Below, piece by piece: positions 16,639 to 24,891 of a DNA stretch of 64,000 nt. Origin of the DNA: Tenggerimyces flavus (lineage in GTDB: Bacteria > Actinomycetota > Actinomycetes > Propionibacteriales > Actinopolymorphaceae). The stretch covers positions 372,001 through 436,000 of the forward strand of contig NZ_JAFBCM010000001.1 in the NCBI RefSeq assembly GCF_016907715.1. The letters run 5' to 3'. The translations under genes were made by a program, and so were the position numbers. The stretch's first letter is position 1. Each line of letters starts with the position of its first letter. The notes beneath the pieces are model-generated. The model worked only from the letters and a program-made list of their open reading frames with translations, searched no databases and was not told the origin of the DNA.

Positions 16639-17459
16639 CCGAGAACTCCGCGACCGCCATCGTCGAGGTCGGTGTCGATCCGCAGACCGCGTTCGACGTC
16701 TTCACCGGCGAGATCGACCTGTGGTGGGTACGCGGTCCGATCAACTTCCACGACGCCTCGCGGCTCACCGAGCTCCGCATCGAACCCGGCGTCGGCGGCC
16801 GTGTGGTCGAGGTCTACGACGAGGCTGCCGGCGACGTGCTCGTCACGGCCGAGATCACGATCTGGGAGCCCGGCCGCCGGCTCGTTCTGCGCGGCACGAT
16901 GCAGGAGACCGAGACCGACGTCCGGTTCGAGAAGACCGCGACCGGCACCCGCGTCCAGGTCACGCAGTTCCTGCTGCCCGGCGCTGATCCGCGCAAGGGC
17001 GGCTTCGGCTGGGTCGGGAAGGCCCAGGCGTACGGGGCGTGGACCCGTCGCCGCGACGAGGCGCCGCGGCGACCGCGCGAGGTCGGACGGCTCGCGATCG
17101 TCTTGTACTACGAGGATCCGAAGGCCACCGCGCGCTGGTTGATGGACGTGTTCCAGCTCGGTTCGTGGGACGTCGACCAGCCGCCGGCGGAGGACGACAC
17201 GTTCGGCTGGACCGAGTTCCACATCGGCGACAGCAGCGTGGTGTTGCTGCCGATCAAGGGGCAACGTCCGGTTGACATGCCGATCGTCGCGATGCCGTGG
17301 GTGTACGTCGACGACCTCGAGGCGCACTACGCGCACGCCGTCTCGCGCGGGGCTCGGGTCGTGTCGAAGATCCGTTCGCACGGTTCGCGTACGTACGTCG
17401 CCGAGGACCGCGAGGGGTACCGGTGGACGTTCGCCCAGGCTAGGCCGACGATGCGTTAG
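16635..17459 (+). CDS. SRPBCC/AHSA1 domain fused to a VOC (glyoxalase/bleomycin-resistance) domain
   Basis: The 274-residue protein has two domains. Residues about 1-135 form an AHSA1-like START-fold domain (VDPQTAFDVFTGEIDLWW, ELRIEPGVGGRVVEVYD). Residues about 150-274 form a VOC domain (YYEDPKATARWLMDVFQ, WTEFHIGDSSVVLLP, YVAEDREGYRWTF). Such fusions are usual partners of ArsR regulators and are thought to bind hydrophobic or electrophilic ligands; the ligand is unknown. GTG 16635 overlaps the regulator's stop. The 3' end overlaps the convergent LtrA gene by 20 bp. Confidence 0.85.
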   Translation: MTENSATAIVEVGVDPQTAFDVFTGEIDLWWVRGPINFHDASRLTELRIEPGVGGRVVEVYDEAAGDVLVTAEITIWEPGRRLVLRGTMQETETDVRFEKTATGTRVQVTQFLLPGADPRKGGFGWVGKAQAYGAWTRRRDEAPRRPREVGRLAIVLYYEDPKATARWLMDVFQLGSWDVDQPPAEDDTFGWTEFHIGDSSVVLLPIKGQRPVDMPIVAMPWVYVDDLEAHYAHAVSRGARVVSKIRSHGSRTYVAEDREGYRWTFAQARPTMR

Positions 17460-18648
17460 CGCGCCGCAGCGTCTGGTGCGCCTGGATGACGTCGATGCTG
17501 ATCAACACCGTCGTCAAGATGCCCATGACCAGAACGGCGACCGCCAGCGACATGGGCACGGCGGCGGCAGCGAGGACGAGCACTGCCGTGACGCAGAACC
17601 TCAACAGGACAGGGCGATCCGACGACATTCGCGTCTGCAGCAAACCGGTCACGACGAGGAACACCGCGACCGGAACGGCGACAGCGAACGCCGCCGCGGT
17701 GTCGGTCACCGGTACGGCGTGCTCGATGGTCTCCGCGGCGACCTCGATGCCAGCACCGAGGGCCGCACCGGCGGCGAAGATCGCGTAGTGCCCGTACCCC
17801 CAGATGAACGCCGAGCCATCCGACAGCCGCAGGCCACCGATGGCCGGGCGTTTGAAGTACGCCCACCACATGCTGAAGATCAGGAGCAGGCCGCCGCCCG
17901 CGAGGATCAGCAACGACGACGAGACGCCGTGGTCGGTGCCGGCCGTCTGGATGGCGATGGTGCTGGCGAGAACGACCTCACCCAGCACGATGATCGTGAA
18001 CAGTCCATAGCGTTCGGCGATGTGCGCCGGGTGCCAGGACGTGGTTCTTCCGCCTGTTCGTTCGGCCCAGACGGGTACCAGCAGCTCGAGGACGACAAGA
18101 ATGGCGAAACCAGCTATGCCGATGGATTCGGGCAACGCGAGCCGAACCAGCCAGCCCACTTGGACGATCCCGATGCCGATGGCGTACCGGAGCGCGGTCT
18201 GCCGGCCCTCCGGATGCTCGATCGCGGCGCGCACCCACTGGGCGATCATGGCGGTGCGCATGATCGCGTACCCGATGGTGACGAGCAAGTAGTTGTGGTG
18301 CTCGAAGGTGGCGGGCACGCCGGCCGCGAGGACGAGGACGCCGGCGATCTGCACGAGGGTGAGGATGCGGTAGGGGACGTCGTCGGTGTCGTACGCGGAG
18401 GCGAACCAGGTGAAGTTCATCCACGCCCAGAAGATGGCGAAGAACACCATGGCATAGGCGAGAACGCCTTCCGCGGCATGGTTCTCGGCCAGCGCGTGAT
18501 GGAGACTGACCGCGGCCTGGGCGACCGCGACCACGAAGCAGAGGTCGAACAGCAGCTCCAGAGGAGTCGCCGCCCGATGCTCCTCGTCCCGATCCCGCGC
18601 CACCATCGGCATCCGCCACCGCCGCGCACCTTCGGCCATCTCCGCCAC
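17440..18648 (-). CDS. ltrA: Low temperature requirement protein A (LtrA) family membrane protein
   Basis: This 402-residue multi-pass membrane protein has the LtrA signature near its N-terminus (ATPLELLFDLCFVVAVAQ) and roughly ten to twelve predicted helices. A second family motif appears as HIAERYGLFTIIVLGE. The molecular function of LtrA is unknown; the name comes from a Listeria cold-growth mutant. The start could be any of three nearby methionines (residues 1, 4 or 13). Confidence 0.85.
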   Translation of the reverse strand: MAEMAEGARRWRMPMVARDRDEEHRAATPLELLFDLCFVVAVAQAAVSLHHALAENHAAEGVLAYAMVFFAIFWAWMNFTWFASAYDTDDVPYRILTLVQIAGVLVLAAGVPATFEHHNYLLVTIGYAIMRTAMIAQWVRAAIEHPEGRQTALRYAIGIGIVQVGWLVRLALPESIGIAGFAILVVLELLVPVWAERTGGRTTSWHPAHIAERYGLFTIIVLGEVVLASTIAIQTAGTDHGVSSSLLILAGGGLLLIFSMWWAYFKRPAIGGLRLSDGSAFIWGYGHYAIFAAGAALGAGIEVAAETIEHAVPVTDTAAAFAVAVPVAVFLVVTGLLQTRMSSDRPVLLRFCVTAVLVLAAAAVPMSLAVAVLVMGILTTVLISIDVIQAHQTLRRANASSA

Positions 18649-18687
18649 TCCGTCCGCCTACGCCGCGTCAGCCGGCATCGTAGTGCG

Positions 18688-19350
18688 TCAGAGCAGGACG
18701 TCGAGCACCTCCGCCGGACTCCCCAGCCTCCGGAAGCCGTCGACGGGTCGCCTGGTCGGCCAACGGTCGAGGAACCACCCGGCACAGTACGCGCGCATCC
18801 CGCAGGCCGCGGCCCCGCTGAGTTCGTCACTCCCGCCATCACCCACGAACACCGCGTCACGCGGTGCCACACCGAGCCGCCGGCAGGCGAGGGCGTAGAT
18901 CGCGGGATCGGGCTTCGCGCACCCCACCTGGTAGGAGAACACCGCCTCGTCGACCAGTGGGGCGAGTGCACTCCGATGCCAGGCAGCGACCTCCTCCGTC
19001 GAGCAGTTGCTGATCAGACCGATGCCCAGTCCGTCCGCCTTCAGGCGACCGAGCGTGTCAAGGATGAGTTGCTCGACGTTCAACAGTGGCGCCGCCTTGG
19101 CTGCGAGGCGCTCCTGGTAGAGCGCCTCGATCACCTGGTCGTCTGCTTCCGGGGAAAGGTCGCGCAGGATCTCGCGGAAGTCGATCGGGCGGGTCATGCG
19201 CTCGTCTCGCCGGGCGCGCCAACCCCGCTCGAAGACGTCGGCATCGACTCCGAGCCGGTCTGCCGTCGTCGGTTTGGCCTGCCATGACGGGTCGAACTCA
19301 GTGACGAGGGTCTCGTAGAGGTCGAAGACGACGGCCTGGGGACGGGTCAC
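18688..19350 (-). CDS. HAD-superfamily hydrolase
   Basis: This 220-residue HAD hydrolase (cap subclass I) shows motif I VVFDLYETLV (nucleophile Asp, with Tyr at the +2 position), motif II GLISNCST, motif III AKPDPAIYALA and motif IV VFVGDGGSDEL. A phosphatase or haloacid-dehalogenase-type role is possible, but the substrate is unknown. GTG 19350 overlaps the stop of the preceding VOC gene by GTGA, so they form a coupled pair. Confidence 0.85.
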   Translation of the reverse strand: MTRPQAVVFDLYETLVTEFDPSWQAKPTTADRLGVDADVFERGWRARRDERMTRPIDFREILRDLSPEADDQVIEALYQERLAAKAAPLLNVEQLILDTLGRLKADGLGIGLISNCSTEEVAAWHRSALAPLVDEAVFSYQVGCAKPDPAIYALACRRLGVAPRDAVFVGDGGSDELSGAAACGMRAYCAGWFLDRWPTRRPVDGFRRLGSPAEVLDVLL

Positions 19351-19733
19351 TCTTGGTGGATGCAGATCAGGTTGCCACAGGTGTCGTCGAAGACGGCATC
19401 CGTGCCGCCGTAGGGCATGGTGGTGGGTTCGAGGGTGAAGGTCACGCCGGCTGCCAGGAGGCGGTCGTAGTCCGCCTTGCAGTCTTCCGATGCCAGCGCG
19501 GTCGCCGGTTGGCCGGCGGAGTACAGCGCCTGTTGGAACGTCCGAGCGGCATCGTTCAACGGCGCCAGCTGGAGCTCGGTCCCGTCCGGGTCGTCGGCCG
19601 AGACCACGGTCAGCCACCGCGCGGTCTCGCTGTACGGCGCGTCCGTCTTCACCTGGAAGCCCAGCTTCTCTGTATAGAACGCCCGGGCACGCTCCTGATC
19701 GTCCACGAAGATCCCGGCCAGCTTGACTCTCAT
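19347..19733 (-). CDS. VOC-family (glyoxalase/bleomycin-resistance-like) protein
   Basis: The 128-residue single VOC domain reads KLAGIFVDDQERARAFYTEK, FQVKTDAPYSETARWLTVVS and AVFDDTCGNLICIHQE. The conserved terminal Glu fits a metal-binding VOC protein. It is upstream of and coupled to the HAD hydrolase. Function beyond the fold is not evident. Confidence 0.85.
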   Translation of the reverse strand: MRVKLAGIFVDDQERARAFYTEKLGFQVKTDAPYSETARWLTVVSADDPDGTELQLAPLNDAARTFQQALYSAGQPATALASEDCKADYDRLLAAGVTFTLEPTTMPYGGTDAVFDDTCGNLICIHQE

Positions 19734-19787
19734 GCCCCGATGCTAGGCCGCCGCCGTCCCCCGTTCATCTCCGATCTTGCGGCAGCG

Positions 19788-21248
19788 CTACAACGACACG
19801 TTGTCGATCTCGAACGTCTGCACCGTGTGGGCCGGGAACCAGGACCAGAACCGCTTTCCGTCCAGCACCGTGTCCGTCGGATGCGCGACGTAACGCTCCC
19901 CACCCGCGTCCGTCGTCGTCATCCACCGCCGCACGCCCCCGCCGACGGAGGAGAAGCGGGAGAGGTCGTAGTTGATCCACTGGCCGGTGTCGAAGTTCGC
20001 CGTCACCAGCACCAGCCGGCGTGCGGTGGCGTCGTAGGCGGCGACTGTGTTGCCGTCGCCCGGGTCGAGGATCCGCATGCCCGGGCGGATGTGCCGGGAG
20101 TACTGCGCGAACACGAAGTACTTCGGGTTGACCTGCCCCAACGTCCCCGCGTTCTCGTCGCAGAAGATCAGGCCCCACTCGAGCCCGTCGAGCGCCTGCC
20201 AGTACACCCACGCGGTCGGATGCAGCCAGCGCAGGTCGTACGTGAGGTTGCGCGCCAGCTTCATCCCGATGCCGTCGCCGTCGCCGTACTCCGACTGCCA
20301 CAACGGCTTGCCCGCGGCGGACACCTCGTTGAACAGCAGGTCCCGCCGGCCGCCCTCGTACTGATAGCCGTGAACGTTGACCCGACCGACCTTTGCCCTT
20401 GTGGCACTGGAGAAACTCGCCCAGGTCGACCGCGCCTGGTCGTACAGGCTCTCGTCCGACGCCGCCACGGCGACACCTGTCAACCCGCGGTTGTCCAGCT
20501 CCGAACGGAGGTGTCCGATCACCTGTGCCTGGATCGACGGGCTGACGTGACACCCCTCCTGCGTACCGTCCGCTCGCCACCAGTCGGCCGCCGGCTCGTT
20601 GAACGCGTCGACGCTGTCGAAGGCGATTCCCCAATGGTCGTGGGCATATTTCGCCACGGTCGCCATATACACAGCGTGCTGCTGGTAGTTCCACGACTGC
20701 AGGTTGTCGCCACCGTTGGCCGCGCCGGACGGGTTGTGGTTGATGCACATCCACCACAGCGGCGAGTTCGAGAACAGCTCGAGCAGGTTGGCGCCCCGGT
20801 CGCGCGCCTTCGCGAGCATCGCCCGCTGCGGCGCGTCGACGGTCCAGTTCCAGCTGGAGCTCGCTGGGTCGGCGCTGGACCAGTTGAGCCAGAAGCCCTG
20901 AATCTGCTTCCAGGACGGAATTCTAGGCGACGCGACCATCGACTCGCCGTTGATCGGGACCGTCGTGCAGCCACCAGCGTTGTAACGCGCGATGTTCATG
21001 CCGAGCCCGGGCAGTTGCTGGCCGTCGTACGGCACGGTGTCGCGGGTGAACAGGATGTCGGCGAGCAGGTCCTGCGTGCCATACACGTTGGCCCACCAGC
21101 ATAGCGACGTGCCCCAGCCCTCCCAGGTGCCCCAGTTGGACTGCGGGTTCACGTTCATCGTGTAGTCGGCGTACGCGGGCCGGAGCTGCAACGCCGAGAC
21201 CGCCGCGACGCCGGCGGCCGTCGCGAGAACTTGCCGTCTGGTCACCAT
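19788..21248 (-). CDS. Secreted GH30-like endo-beta-1,6-galactanase-type glycosidase
   Basis: The 486-residue protein begins at ATG 21248 with a Tat-like signal peptide (VTRRQVLATAAGVAAVSAL, cleavage near AYA). The mature part starts with the WGTWEGWGTSLCWWANVYG segment typical of GH30 endo-1,6-galactanases and has the GH-A clan barrel. DAFNEPAADWW offers the acid/base Glu and LWQSEYGDGD the nucleophile Glu. A C-terminal beta-sandwich follows. It probably cleaves plant arabinogalactan side chains outside the cell. The subfamily assignment is by motif recognition only. Confidence 0.78.
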   Translation of the reverse strand: MVTRRQVLATAAGVAAVSALQLRPAYADYTMNVNPQSNWGTWEGWGTSLCWWANVYGTQDLLADILFTRDTVPYDGQQLPGLGMNIARYNAGGCTTVPINGESMVASPRIPSWKQIQGFWLNWSSADPASSSWNWTVDAPQRAMLAKARDRGANLLELFSNSPLWWMCINHNPSGAANGGDNLQSWNYQQHAVYMATVAKYAHDHWGIAFDSVDAFNEPAADWWRADGTQEGCHVSPSIQAQVIGHLRSELDNRGLTGVAVAASDESLYDQARSTWASFSSATRAKVGRVNVHGYQYEGGRRDLLFNEVSAAGKPLWQSEYGDGDGIGMKLARNLTYDLRWLHPTAWVYWQALDGLEWGLIFCDENAGTLGQVNPKYFVFAQYSRHIRPGMRILDPGDGNTVAAYDATARRLVLVTANFDTGQWINYDLSRFSSVGGGVRRWMTTTDAGGERYVAHPTDTVLDGKRFWSWFPAHTVQTFEIDNVSL

Positions 21249-21288
21249 GTGTCCACATTGTCCCGGCGCCGCGGGCGTCACACCAGGC

Positions 21289-22164
21289 CTACGGCACCAA
21301 CCTGCCGGAGCCCTGGACGAGCGGGACGACCTCGCGGGCGAGGACGTCCGCCTGAGCGGCGACGTCGCCGACCGGGGACAGGCTGAAGGCGGTGAAGCCG
21401 AGCTTGGTGAACGCGTTGAGCTGGGCGGCGACCTCCTCCGGCGTGCCGCTGACCACGCCATCGCCGGGTGGCGTGGCCGGGTTGACGGCGACGGGGACGT
21501 GGTACGCACAGGTGAGCTCGTCGGAGTCGCGGCCGGCATCGGTCGCGGCCTTGAAGAGTCGGTCGCGGAGCACGGGGATCTGGTCGGGCGGCGCGGACCC
21601 GTACGACGGGATCCAGCCGTCGGCCAGCTTGCCCGTGATCGCGAGCGCGCGAGGTCCGTACGTACCGAGCCAGATCGGGATGCTCCGTTCAGGCTTGGGC
21701 TCGACGTCGGCCAACTCGGTGCGGTAGCGGTTGCCTTCGTAGGTGAACGCGCTCTCGCTCCAGAGGCCGTGCGCGATCCGGATCGCGTCCTCCATGCCGT
21801 CGACCTTCTCGCGCGGCGTCGGCACGCCGAGCCCGAACGCGCGGAACTCGTAGTCTGCCGAGCCGCCGCCGAGTCCCAGGATCAGCCGGCCGCCGGAGAG
21901 TCGGTCGAACGTCTCCGCCATCTTCGCGACCAGCGCGGGCGACCGGTACGGGACGCCGAGCACGCGTGGGCCGACGCGGATCCGGCTCGTCGCGGCGGCG
22001 ATCCAGGACAGGACGGTCCAGCTCTCGTACGTCGGATCGGTCCCGCACGGGTGGTCGGACATCCCGACGAAGTCGAACCCGAGCTCCTCGGCCTGCTGCG
22101 CGAGGCCGATGGGATCGCTGTCTTGCTCAGCGCCTGGCGGGATGGCAAGGCCGAACGTGATCAT
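21289..22164 (-). CDS. LLM-class F420-dependent oxidoreductase
   Basis: This 291-residue luciferase-like TIM-barrel protein reads MITFGLAIPPGAEQDSD, LGFDFVGMSDHPCGTDPTYE, GLGGGSADYEFRAFG and IPIWLGTYGPRALA, the pattern of actinobacterial F420-dependent LLM enzymes. The substrate is unknown. ATG 22164 overlaps the stop of the YczE-like gene (ATGA), placing both in a MarR-flanked leftward operon. Confidence 0.85.
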   Translation of the reverse strand: MITFGLAIPPGAEQDSDPIGLAQQAEELGFDFVGMSDHPCGTDPTYESWTVLSWIAAATSRIRVGPRVLGVPYRSPALVAKMAETFDRLSGGRLILGLGGGSADYEFRAFGLGVPTPREKVDGMEDAIRIAHGLWSESAFTYEGNRYRTELADVEPKPERSIPIWLGTYGPRALAITGKLADGWIPSYGSAPPDQIPVLRDRLFKAATDAGRDSDELTCAYHVPVAVNPATPPGDGVVSGTPEEVAAQLNAFTKLGFTAFSLSPVGDVAAQADVLAREVVPLVQGSGRLVP

Positions 22165-22784
22165 GCCTTCTTCCTTACTGGGTTGGGAGAATCGATCGGA
22201 ACGATCGCGAGTCTCGGCGCGAGGTGGTGGACGAGTGGACCGATCGTGAGCGCGAACAGCAGCGTGCCGATGCCGACCGTGCCCCCGAGCAGCCAGCCGA
22301 TGATGAGGACGGCGATCTCGATAGCTGTGCGGACGACGCGGATCGAGTGGCCGCGCTTGGCGAGGCCGGTCATCAAGCCGTCGCGTGGGCCGGGCCCGAA
22401 GCCGGCGCCAACGTACAGCCCGGTGGCCGCGGCGAGGCCGACGATGCCCGCGACGAGGAGGGCGATGCGGAGCGGGAGGTTGGTCTGTTCGGGGAGGACC
22501 GCGAGGGTGAGGTCGACGAACGGGCCGATCAGCAGCACGTTGCAGAGCGTGCCGATGCCGGGGCGTTCGCGGAGGGGAATCCAGGCGAGGAGGACGAGGA
22601 CGGCGGTGCCGTTCACGATCCACCCCATCGAGACGCCAGTGCGCTCGGCGAGGCCCTGGTGGAGGACGTCCCACGGGCCAAGGCCGAGGTTGGCGCGCAC
22701 CATCAGGCCGATGGAGACGCCGAACAGGAGGAGACCGCCGCCGAGGGCGACGATCCGGGGCGCGAGACGCGATTTAGGTGACAC
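22161..22784 (-). CDS. YczE/YitT-like integral membrane protein
   Basis: The 207-residue protein has five to six predicted helices and the YczE-family motifs GLMVRANLGLGPWDVLHQGL and GAGFGPGPRDGLM. Homologues are uncharacterised membrane proteins often next to regulators. The frame is open to a TTG at 22820, but GTG 22784 fits family N-termini better. That GTG lies inside a MarR-type operator and follows a plausible -10 (CAATAT, 22797-22792) by about 8 bases, so the message may be leaderless. Confidence 0.75.
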   Translation of the reverse strand: MSPKSRLAPRIVALGGGLLLFGVSIGLMVRANLGLGPWDVLHQGLAERTGVSMGWIVNGTAVLVLLAWIPLRERPGIGTLCNVLLIGPFVDLTLAVLPEQTNLPLRIALLVAGIVGLAAATGLYVGAGFGPGPRDGLMTGLAKRGHSIRVVRTAIEIAVLIIGWLLGGTVGIGTLLFALTIGPLVHHLAPRLAIVPIDSPNPVRKKA

Positions 22785-22792
22785 GTCACCTA
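22775..22792. promoter_or_regulatory. Predicted MarR operator 1
   Basis: The perfect dyad TAGGTGACACGTCACCTA (8-bp arms, 2-bp centre) overlaps the presumed start of the leftward YczE-like gene. A near-identical dyad begins 31 bp further right. Confidence 0.65.
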
Positions 22793-22805
22793 TATTGTCT
22801 CGGGT

Positions 22806-22823
22806 TAGGTGACACGTCAACTA
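22806..22823. promoter_or_regulatory. Predicted MarR operator 2
   Basis: TAGGTGACACGTCAACTA repeats operator 1 with one mismatch between arms. The 31-bp spacing is about three helical turns, so two dimers would bind the same DNA face. It covers a -35-like TTGACG for the leftward unit and lies just upstream of the MarR start. Confidence 0.6.
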
Positions 22824-22844
22824 AAGTTGGTATCGTTCGGTCGC

Positions 22845-23306
22845 ATGACAGAGCCGCGGTGGCTGGACGAGGCGGAAGACCGCGCGTGGCGTGGATTCCG
22901 CCGCATGATCGGCCTGCTCAACCTGCAGGTGTATCGGGACCTGGCGGACGGCTCGGGGCTGTCCGAGCCGGATTACGACGTGCTGTCGACCCTGTCGGAG
23001 ACGCCCGGGCAGCTCTATCGGGTGAACCGGCTGGCGGAGCGGCTGCTCTGGTCGCGGAGCCGGGTGTCGCACCAGGTGACGCGGATGGAGCAGCGCGGGC
23101 TGGTGGAACGTTCGGGCAGCGAGAGCGACGGCCGCGGCTCGACCGTCACCCTCACCCGCGCCGGCCGCCGAGCCCTCGAAGCCGCGGCACCGGGACATGT
23201 GGAGTCGGTACGGACGAACCTGATCGACCTGCTGACCAAGCAAGAGCTGGCGACACTGGAACGGATCAGCCGCAAGGTCGTCACCCACCTCACCCCCGGC
23301 CAATGA
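22845..23306 (+). CDS. MarR-family transcriptional regulator
   Basis: The 153-residue protein has the MarR winged helix (RLAERLLWSRSRVSHQVTRM as recognition helix, followed by the wing GLVERSGSESDGRGSTVTLT) between dimerisation helices. ATG 22845 is preferred; the frame is open to 22809. It is divergent from the YczE/LLM operon, with two dyads between them, so autoregulation and control of that operon are likely. The last 9 bases lie within a dispersed palindrome. Confidence 0.9.
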   Translation: MTEPRWLDEAEDRAWRGFRRMIGLLNLQVYRDLADGSGLSEPDYDVLSTLSETPGQLYRVNRLAERLLWSRSRVSHQVTRMEQRGLVERSGSESDGRGSTVTLTRAGRRALEAAAPGHVESVRTNLIDLLTKQELATLERISRKVVTHLTPGQ

Positions 23307-23329
23307 TCATGTTTACATGATCATTGGCC
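23298..23329. repeat. Dispersed palindrome, copy 2
   Basis: A perfect inverted repeat with 15-bp arms (GGCCAATGATCATGT and its complement) surrounds TT. The inner 24 bp are identical to copy 1. It overlaps the MarR stop codon and lies between convergent genes, where it might act as a bidirectional terminator or transcript-end hairpin. The flank to the right, CCCCTTTACG, parallels CCGCTCTACG at copy 1. Confidence 0.85.
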
Positions 23330-23361
23330 CCTTTACGCCGGGTAGACGCCAGGTAGAGGGG

Positions 23362-24036
23362 TCACTGGCCGTGTGAGGCACCACTGCCGCCCAGGTCGAG
23401 GGTCTCCTCGATATGGCGAGCCAGTACCGCTTCCACCTCTCCCAGGTCTCCGCCGCGGAGCGCGGCGAGGAGTTCGTCGTGGCCGTCGGCGATCTCCTCC
23501 AACGTCTCGTACCGCCCCGTGTCGCGGTGGAAGTACGCCCGGACCCGAGGAGCGATCGTGCGCCAGACCTGCAGCGCGTGCGGCTGCTCAGCCCGTTCCA
23601 ACAACAGCTCGTGGAACGCCACGTCCGTCTCCACCACCACAGCCCGATCCCCCACACGAGCCGCCGCGCGCATCGACGACGCCAACGAGGCCAGCGTCGA
23701 CAGGTCCGCGGGGGTCAGCCGGGCCAGCGCGTGCCGGACGGCGAAGCGCGCGAGGACCAGCCGGAGAGGCACCAGCAGGTGCTCGACTTCCTCGGCCGAG
23801 ATCTCCGCCACCACCGTGCCGCGGTACGGGTACGACACGACCAGCCCCTCCTGCTCCAGCTGCCGCAGCGCCTCCCGCACCGGCCCGCGGCTGATCCCCA
23901 TCCGCTCCGCGAGATCCCGCTCGACCAGCCGATCTCCCGGAGCCAGCGAGCCCACCTCGATCGCGTGCCGCAGCGCCCGGACGATCACGTGCCGCCGCGA
24001 GTCGGCCGTGATCCGGGGCAGGAAGTCGAGCGTCAT
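23362..24036 (-). CDS. GntR-family regulator with FCD domain
   Basis: The 224-residue protein has an N-terminal GntR winged helix (LAPGDRLVERDLAERMGISR, GPVREALRQLEQEGLV) and an all-helical FCD effector domain containing VETDVAFHELLLERAEQP and ADGHDELLAALRGGD with metal/ligand-binding Asp and His. ATG 24036 is chosen at the start of homology although the frame is open far upstream. It is divergent from the creatininase/enolase operon. A 19-bp dyad sits between them, so it probably represses that operon. Confidence 0.88.
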   Translation of the reverse strand: MTLDFLPRITADSRRHVIVRALRHAIEVGSLAPGDRLVERDLAERMGISRGPVREALRQLEQEGLVVSYPYRGTVVAEISAEEVEHLLVPLRLVLARFAVRHALARLTPADLSTLASLASSMRAAARVGDRAVVVETDVAFHELLLERAEQPHALQVWRTIAPRVRAYFHRDTGRYETLEEIADGHDELLAALRGGDLGEVEAVLARHIEETLDLGGSGASHGQ

Positions 24037-24057
24037 GACCGGAATCGTACAAGGAAT

Positions 24058-24076
24058 ATGGTCAACCATTGACCAT
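24058..24076. promoter_or_regulatory. Predicted GntR (FadR-type) operator
   Basis: ATGGTCAACCATTGACCAT has perfect 8-bp arms around CCA and contains the TGGT...ACCA half-sites usual for FCD-type GntR proteins. It lies in the 69-bp gap between the divergent regulator and creatininase genes. Confidence 0.65.
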
Positions 24077-24105
24077 CGTGAAGCCACCCGCCTACCGTGA
24101 AAGCC

Positions 24106-24891
24106 ATGACCGAGTACCGGTACGACCGCCTCACCTGGCCGGACGTCAAGGCCGCGGTCGCCGAGGAACGAGTCGTCCTCCTCCCCACCGGCGCCACCGA
24201 GCAACACGGTCCGCACCTGCCGCTCGACGTCGACGCGTTCCTCGCCCACACCGTCTGCCTCGAGGTCGGCAGGCGGGCGCCCGACAAGGTGCTCGTCCTG
24301 CCGCCGGTCCCGTACGGGCTCAACCAGCACCACATCGACTTCCCCGGCACGATCCACATCGAGCCCGAGACGTTCATCGCGTTCTGCACCGACATCACCA
24401 GGAGCGTCGCCCACCACGGCTTCAGCAAGATCCTGATCGTCAACGGACACGGGTCGAACACGCCGCTCGTCGACCTCGTCGCCCGCAAGACCACCTTGAC
24501 GACGAGCGCGCTCTGCGCGGCGGTGAACTACTTCGCCCTTGCCCGCAAGGAGTTCGAGCAGTTCAAGGAGACCGAGGTGGTCGCACATGCCGACGAGTTC
24601 GAGACGTCGCTCTATCTCCACGTCGCACCCGAACGCGTCCGCATGGACCAGGCCGTCGCCGACGACGACGTGCGCGGCAAGTACGTCACGTCCGACAGTA
24701 CGTACGACTTCCCCGTCCGCTTCTCCGACTACTGGTCCCGCTGGACGAGCACCGGCGTGCACGGCGATCCGACGAAAGCCACCGCGGAGAAGGGCAAACG
24801 CATCTTCGAGACCACGGTCGCGGCGCTGGTCGAGTTCGTCGACGAGTGGCGCGCCTGGCCGATCGCCGAGCGGAGAGACTTCCACCAGTGA
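24106..24891 (+). CDS. Creatininase-family amidohydrolase/lactonase
   Basis: This 261-residue metal-dependent hydrolase shows PTGATEQHGPHLPLDVDAF (Glu, His and Asp ligands), LIVNGHGSNT (His) and a downstream Glu in DEFETSLYLHV, all matching the creatininase fold. Next to a sugar-acid-type dehydratase it may open a lactone or cyclic amide rather than act on creatinine. ATG 24106 is used; a GTG 9 bases earlier is possible. Its TGA overlaps the next gene's GTG. Confidence 0.85.
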   Translation: MTEYRYDRLTWPDVKAAVAEERVVLLPTGATEQHGPHLPLDVDAFLAHTVCLEVGRRAPDKVLVLPPVPYGLNQHHIDFPGTIHIEPETFIAFCTDITRSVAHHGFSKILIVNGHGSNTPLVDLVARKTTLTTSALCAAVNYFALARKEFEQFKETEVVAHADEFETSLYLHVAPERVRMDQAVADDDVRGKYVTSDSTYDFPVRFSDYWSRWTSTGVHGDPTKATAEKGKRIFETTVAALVEFVDEWRAWPIAERRDFHQ

